A DNA stretch of 64,000 bases from Epiperipatus broadwayi (lineage: Eukaryota > Onychophora > Udeonychophora > Euonychophora > Peripatidae), in NCBI GenBank assembly GCA_028023455.1, contig JAQFVV010000049.1, positions 6,292,855 to 6,356,854 of the forward strand, in the 5' to 3' direction. The notes beneath the pieces were generated by a model that worked only from the letters and a program-made list of their open reading frames with translations, was not told the DNA's origin and searched no databases. Both the position numbers and the translations under genes were made by a program. Shown here in pieces: positions 57,641 through 64,000 of the stretch; the first letter of the stretch is position 1; every line of letters starts with the position of its first letter.

Positions 57641-58737
57641 CTTTTTAATAGAATTACAATCTGACACTGTGCCAGTAAAATTCATTGATTATTACAAGAT
57701 GTGAATTGGAGATTAATATGAAAAATATACAAAAGATAGATAAAACCATACAAGTCATGTACATTGTATCACAGACAATGCAGGCAAAAAAGCAAAGTAT
57801 TATAGTGTTTAATTTCCCCTATTGAATTTGATGTAAAAGGATGATTTAAAAAAGTTAATAATTATGTAAATTTATAGGGTTTGACTATATTAAACACAAA
57901 GAAATAAACTTATTAGAGGAAAAATATTTGACAAAATAAGAGAAGGCAGATTAAAAATTTAAATAAGATGATTTCTCAATGTGAGCCTAGCTTAAAATTA
58001 TAATCAGTCATTACATTGGTATGACTGGGAAGTCAGGCAGGAATAGTGGACAAATATTATCCTTATCAAAATATAATCGATGATCATGAGGAAAATCAGT
58101 ATTTATAAGTAAATAATAAATAATATACAAATTATAAACATAACAGACATAACATCAACAATAATAATGAGTAAAAGGACCCATAGCCATTTTTGCGATT
58201 GGATTTTGAAAAAGTACATTATAAAATCTAAGGTTAATCACTAGTAATTGCCAAACTTCATTTGCATGAATATAGTGTTAAAACTGTCTATAAAAATAAG
58301 TCCATGTCCAAAATTCTAGAATCTTCTGTATAATACTGATCATCATCAATGCCCTTAGCCATTTAGTACATTGAGCCTTCAGTTAACTAATGACCATTCA
58401 AAAATATATGAATAAAATATGTAGTTAGAATTAAAAGGCAATATTTACTTTTAAGGCATTCAAATAATTCTAGAGAAAACCATCTGCATATCCATGCAGA
58501 CATTCACACATAGATATATTGCAAATACCATTATGCTTAAACTAGCTTGGGATCACAAAAACCTTAGCACTATGACAGATTGCAAATAAGAGAATATACA
58601 CATATTTAATACTTAATCTACTCTAGCATTAAATGTTTTCACTGGAATATCCTATAAATCACTTAAAGCTCCACTCTATGGTAATATCAGCCACAAGTGC
58701 TGGTAATTCACAGAATAGATAGAGAGAAAAAATCTAA
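57641..58737. other. AT-rich DNA without a supported gene
   Basis: No coding or repeat signal recognised. Confidence 0.55.
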
Positions 58738-58985
58738 AATTTTTTTATTTTATTTATTATTTTTAATATTTTAAAAAAAAAAAAAAAAAATTAAAAAAAT
58801 ATAATAAAAAATTTACCATCTCACAAAATATTTCCCACAATGTTTTTGTTTTCTTATAAAAAACACAAGAATTATTTCTTTTTTTTTTTTTTAAAAAAAT
58901 AATTTATTTAAAGAGAGGTGTTTTTTTTTAAAAAAAAACAACCCAAAAAAATTTTTTAAAAAGAGAAAAAAATTTAATTTAAACC
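58738..58985. repeat. Low-complexity A/T homopolymer block
   Basis: Alternating long A and T runs (A18 near 58773-58790, T12 followed by A7 at 58880-58898, T10 followed by A9 at 58920-58940) almost without other bases. It may be a genuine simple-sequence block or a region of poor consensus. Confidence 0.8.
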
Positions 58986-61900
58986 AGTCTCCCATTTTCC
59001 TTTTGAAAATGTGGATGTTCCACAAAATATAGTTATAATGAAAAAAAAAAAACATCTTTTTAACAAAAACAACAAAAGAAAATATTAAAATTTCTCAGTT
59101 GTTACATTTTCTACAAAGAAACATTTATAACTGTATATGTGTATACATTAAAATAGCTCATTTTACAATGGATTTTTTTAGTCCTTTTTTGTAGTTATTT
59201 AGTTGAATGTCATTTTTGTAAATCTTTCAGATAATAGTTTGGTCAATCTCTCTATATAATAAATTATTCAGTACTTAATTTTATCTATTTAGCTTTGCCT
59301 TTTTCCTAGTTTAACAATTCTTTTATTTTAGGTTATTCCAAATTTAATTCCATTAAGAGTTAACATTTCATTTTTTTTTTTTAGTATTCCCGGATTAACT
59401 TTTCAACAATTATTTCCATGTCAGATTAACATTAGGTTTAACAACTATTTTTATTAAAAGTTAGCTTTTTCTTGTATTTTGTGGCTGCAGGTTATCATTT
59501 TAACAATTATTTTTATTACAGATTAACATTAGTGGAAACAGTTATAACTAGCTAGATCAATATATAAGCTACTTTATAGTTTCTGTCAAAGATATATTTC
59601 TTCTCCTAAATTCTTATAAGTAAAATTAATTGTATAGTTGGGTCAGGAAATAATCAGCTTTTTCTCAGTGATTAGCATCTGTTTCATGCAAATTCCATTT
59701 ATTATATTTCCTTGAAAACAATTTTTTAACCGAGATTGATCTTCACAATTGCTGAACTGCTAGTGAATTATATTGCTTAACTCTGATTTTAATTTTTCAT
59801 CCAATCACATAACCATCTCAGAAATAATTGGATTAAGCCTTGATTAATTGATTATTATTTTTTACAAAAAAAAAATATATCACTTGTTTTCCTCAATAGT
59901 AATTCTATTTATACAGTAATTTGGAAATCAACTCTTTTTCAGAAGTAAATCCAATCCCTTGTTATTGTTTTTAAAACTTTAAAAACAAAAGTTTAAAAAT
60001 CCATTAATTTTAAAAACACACTTCATTTCTTAAAGATCCTAATACTTTTTACTTAATAGATAAACATCTTTTAAAAATCTTAATAGCTTCTTTTTATAAT
60101 TAATACATAATTGTTTTTAAAGATCTTAATCTTCTTTTATTCCCTTGTTTTTCAATAAATAAATAAATAAATCAAACTACACAAGAAAAATAAAACTATT
60201 ATTTGCCTTTTTTCTTTCAAAATGATGCCAATATAAAGTAAACATCTTATTGTAATAATATGTTTTAACTTGTCACATGATCACTTTGTTTGTGTAAAAA
60301 TTTTAATTCTTTTAATCTAGCTAAATTTTTATTTAACAATTAGGCTATGGAGCAGCTAACATAAAAAGATTTTTTTTCATATCCTTCACCACAATAAACT
60401 CTTTGGGGTTTCAACATTTCCTTCTTATTTAAAAGATTCTAGCAAGAACATCATCTATATTTGCAAATTTTATTTTTACAATTAAATCTTTTTTCTCTAT
60501 CATATATTGATAATTTGTGCACTTATTACAAATGTTAGAATTCAAACAATTAACATTCTAAAAGTTAATATTTGACTTTTGCAAAATAGGAAAATAAATA
60601 ATTAAATGGAATTTTTGTGCTTTGTAAATTGGATGTAATTTTGTCTATTCAAAAAGCTAATATAATGAAAATTTATTTTTTGAATTCTATTTTTGAAATT
60701 AAAAAGAAATTTTGTTAGACATCATTAAAGAAAAAATATATATCTTAAAAATTAATAATTGAATGCATTGTTATTAAAATTTTAAATTTTTTTTTTTTTT
60801 TACTGGTATTGATAAAAAGCCATATTTATTAGCTAGTAAAAACTACTTCCTTTTTCCCTGATGAATTTTTTATGTCTTTTTAAAAATAAATATTTTCAAA
60901 TAAAATCTAATGGTGGATATGTAATTTTTTTGTCTAAAAATAACTATTTTACAAAAATATGGAAAACAACCTCAAATTTGTAAATAAATTACTGAAAATT
61001 ATGTTTTTCTTTTCAATATACAAATTTGAACAATTTTATCTAGACCAAATAACCTACCAATCAGAAATTGTCACTTATATTTAGATCAGAATGCAGCTGA
61101 TCTGATGTCTTTCATATACAAATTATGTATTTTAATTTTGTAAAAGTCTATATGTTACTGAAATCTTCAGACTGTTTTTCAACTAATAATTTTAAAATGA
61201 TTTGTATGGCAAATAGAAAAAACTGTATAAAGTAATGAAACATTATAGATAGTCATAAAATCACAAAAAAAGATATAAAGATCACACCACCATCATCATA
61301 ACCTCCAATATATGCCAAAATAGGAGATTTTATAGCTACTCAATGACATCATGTTAAATGATATCCATAATGAAGAATATCTCATCTGAATCACATTTCT
61401 AGTCATTATTTTTTATTTAGACATTAACATAGAGTATAAATTTGTTATTAACATTTTTCTTTTGGAAAAGATTTAAAAGGCTGGAATCCTTTTCATTTTC
61501 TAACATGATTTTCCCTGAGATATTGTGCATTACTGTAGACACTTTCATATAAGTCTGACAAATTTTTTGTAAAAGTGTTTACCTGGATGAATAACTGGAC
61601 ATGTCCTTAAAACATTTTATCAACAATGTTAAATCTATGTGGATTCTGTGATTATCTTGACTTCCTGTTTAACTTTTAGGATCTTGATAATATGAGCCTT
61701 TTTCCTATTCTTATATGTGTTTATAACATCATATTCAATGGGTAATGTCATTTTTAATAAAATAAGTACATATTTGACAAAGTGTAACTGGATGAATTTA
61801 AATCATACAATCTTATTATCCCAATTTTATATAATTGATCACTTGTTTGACTTTATTAACTCATCTACTATGATCTCAATTTGTGTACACTCTAAATAAT

Positions 61901-64000
61901 CAAAGAAGTATCATCATGATATGCTTGCCTGGGTTTAAACTAAGGATTCCTGATTGATGTTAAGAAAATGTAGGTTCCCATTTGAGTTATGCAATATTTC
62001 CACTTAGTAAACATAAAAAGTGTTCAATAATCTGATATGTTTTGAGTTTTTCTGTGAGGACAAATTATTATTCTACTAAAACCTGAATTGTGCTTCTGAC
62101 ATTAGCTTTCTGCAATATATATGCAGCTCATATTTGAAAAATACATGATATATCACAACAAAATAACTTATTCTCCTGTATTCAAATAATGGTCTATAGT
62201 AATCAATATTCAGTAATGCATTTGATGAATTAAGAATTTTATAAAATATAGGGCTCTCTCATAAGATTTGTTTGGTGTTTTACATCTTATAATACTCTAC
62301 AATTGCCTAAAGCAATGACTTTACTATTATACATATGAAGTCAATATAATAATATGCTAATTGACTGTTCCATAATGCTTCCACTATTGTGACAATATGT
62401 ACAGTGCTTGAAATGATCAGGTAAATTACATGCAAATGAAGGTACTACAATCCTTTATAATATCTCTTTCTCTTTTGGTTGATGCATTGATAATACCTCT
62501 TTCAATTTTTAATAATATATATATATAAATTATTTACGAGTTGTATTTTGGGGGTCTTTCAAGACAGAGCTTTAACTAATTTTTTCCAATATAAAGTTTC
62601 ATTTAAAAAGCACAGCTCCTAAGTCACAACATGCATTTTTTTTCTGGACAAACAATAGTCCAAAATCCTCCTAAATCACAACTTGCCCTACAAATAACAG
62701 TCCAAAATCCTCCATTTTAGTTTTTAAAACCTTATTTATAGCAGTACACATGTAAAAAATATTGACAGTTTGTTTTTTCTTATCTCAATTTTTTAGCTAA
62801 TCAAATTCCCAGATAAATCTTTTAATTAATTAATAAGAATGTTATAAGAAACAAAAAAATTAAAATATCAATTCATACTATATATATATATATATATATT
62901 GATCCTATGCTATTGCAGATTGTGCTATTCAAATGCCCTAATCAAGTGTACATGCTATTTAAAAAAAATAAAAGAAGAGAACATGATAAAATTTATTGTG
63001 ACAATAAAATTTGTGATAATTATACTATCTAAGTTTTGTTTAGTTGATATGATTAATTTAGTCAAGTAACTATAAGTAATTAATATAAATATTTAATGAT
63101 ATAAGAATTATTAGAATGTATAGCTTTAATATTTGGCTAGTGAATATGCTTTTAAAATAAGAATTTGGATTTAGTCCATGTTTAGTTTTATTAAACTTAA
63201 AGCTAAATAAGTTTAATATAATGGAAGATTGTGTAAAGCTAGTTTTTCTATTTAAAAAACTATAAACTAGTGAGGTAATTTATTTATGATATAAAAATTG
63301 ATTATTAAAATTGATTAATAATTTGTTTAAGTTATTATATTATTAGAGTTTAATATATTTGAATAAAGTTGGTTTATTTAAAATAGATATTAAAGTTAGT
63401 TTAAAAATAAACAGATTAACTATTAAATAGATTAAATTTTAAAAGAATGTAAAGTAAGTTCCTGTATGTGTGTATGAATTTATATACATACATCGTAGTT
63501 TATTAAAAATATTATTTATTGTAAGTAAAGTTAATTTTTAGTTTATTAATTTATTTAAAAAGAAATGAATGATTGATTTAACATTGAAAGTGATTTAAAA
63601 TAAATAAATGTAAGAGCCTTTTTTAAATTAGAAGTGATAATTTAAAAATAGTAAATGTATTATTTATTTTATTCTTTTATTTTATTTTATTATATATAAA
63701 AATTTTAAAATTATCACATGGTAATTAAAAAATAGATCAATATTATGTAATTTTTAATTTAGTTCCTTGTCGTAGTTTACATAATTTATAATAGAGGGCA
63801 GATTTAAAGGTGTTGTTAATTAAATGACTATCAAAATAAAAAAAGGTATAAATAAGATAACTTTCAGAATGTACTTATTGGTATGCTTGCTCTCTTATAA
63901 CTGAACTCTTCTTCCTCATCCAAGAATCCCAAACAAGAAGACAGTGAAATGTAATTTTTTTTTATTCTAAATTTAAAAGTGAACATTTTTTTAAACTTTT
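58986..64000. other. AT-rich DNA without a supported gene
   Basis: The last 5 kb has no credible coding region; the frame at 61717-61899 is a chance opening. Simple repeats: (TA)n at 62880-62900 and T runs at 59370-59383 and 60787-60801. A short near-duplicate, CCTAAGTCACAAC/CCTAAATCACAAC with AGTCCAAAATCCTCC twice, occurs at 62619-62715. The flank after 63000 is the most A+T-rich part of the window. Confidence 0.6.

Noticed and set aside
60855-60890. CTGATGA on the plus strand
   Set aside because: It is followed by T-rich sequence with no helix II and no GAAA box.
1-64000. CRISPR array, bacterial operons, rRNA or complete tRNA genes
   Set aside because: No regularly spaced short repeats, no ribosome-binding-site-led frames, and no cloverleaf with complete arms outside the SINE heads.

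Overview
The window looks like intergenic or deep intronic DNA from an animal nuclear genome, probably an invertebrate. By eye it is about three quarters A+T. It has no bacterial-style gene packing, and no open frame beyond about 135 codons looks like a host gene. Most recognisable sequence is transposon-derived: a Penelope-like element (PLE) with a GIY-YIG domain, two RTE-type (APE endonuclease) LINE remnants, a decayed Ty3/Gypsy pol, LTR-like insertions with TATA boxes, a hAT-type non-autonomous DNA element with an 8-bp target duplication, a tRNA-derived SINE family in at least five copies, and many foldback elements. A mollusc would fit, but no host gene fixes the taxon.

Layout: 0-11 kb holds AT-rich DNA, trinucleotide repeats, two foldback elements (5.9 and 6.6-7.3 kb) and two copies of repeat family A (2.6 and 9.5 kb). 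11-14.5 kb is a minus-strand LINE split by a foldback MITE, with a separate hammerhead-like motif just 3' of it. 14.5-25.5 kb holds a third family A copy, another foldback at 15.7 kb and mostly unassigned DNA. 25.5-30 kb holds a plus-strand LINE endonuclease piece and two PLE pieces in head-to-tail order. 32.2 kb is a near-perfect palindromic MITE. 34.5-38 kb is a cluster of family A copies, including a palindromic pair. 40-44 kb holds a foldback with a SINE in its loop, then a minus-strand Gypsy RT-RNase H-integrase relic and an LTR-like block. 48.5-52 kb is a palindrome built from repeat family B (tandem period about 371 bp), broken by a 2.1-kb insertion with a 6-bp target duplication. 52.4-53.3 kb is the hAT element with a SINE inside. 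56 kb is another MITE. The last 6 kb is featureless apart from low-complexity DNA.

The most interesting signal is that families A and B, which otherwise look different, share a core of about 60 nt that folds as a type I hammerhead self-cleaving ribozyme: CTGATGA, a 4-6 bp helix II, GAAA, a minimal and often self-complementary helix III, a permitted NUH site (AUA or AUC), and a two-part helix I. A third, unrelated sequence at 11.0 kb carries the same architecture. This is the hallmark of retrozyme-like elements and of PLE terminal repeats, and a PLE lies in the same window. Hammerheads of this class are known in animals, so the candidates for novelty are these particular families, their inverted arrangement and the link to the PLE.
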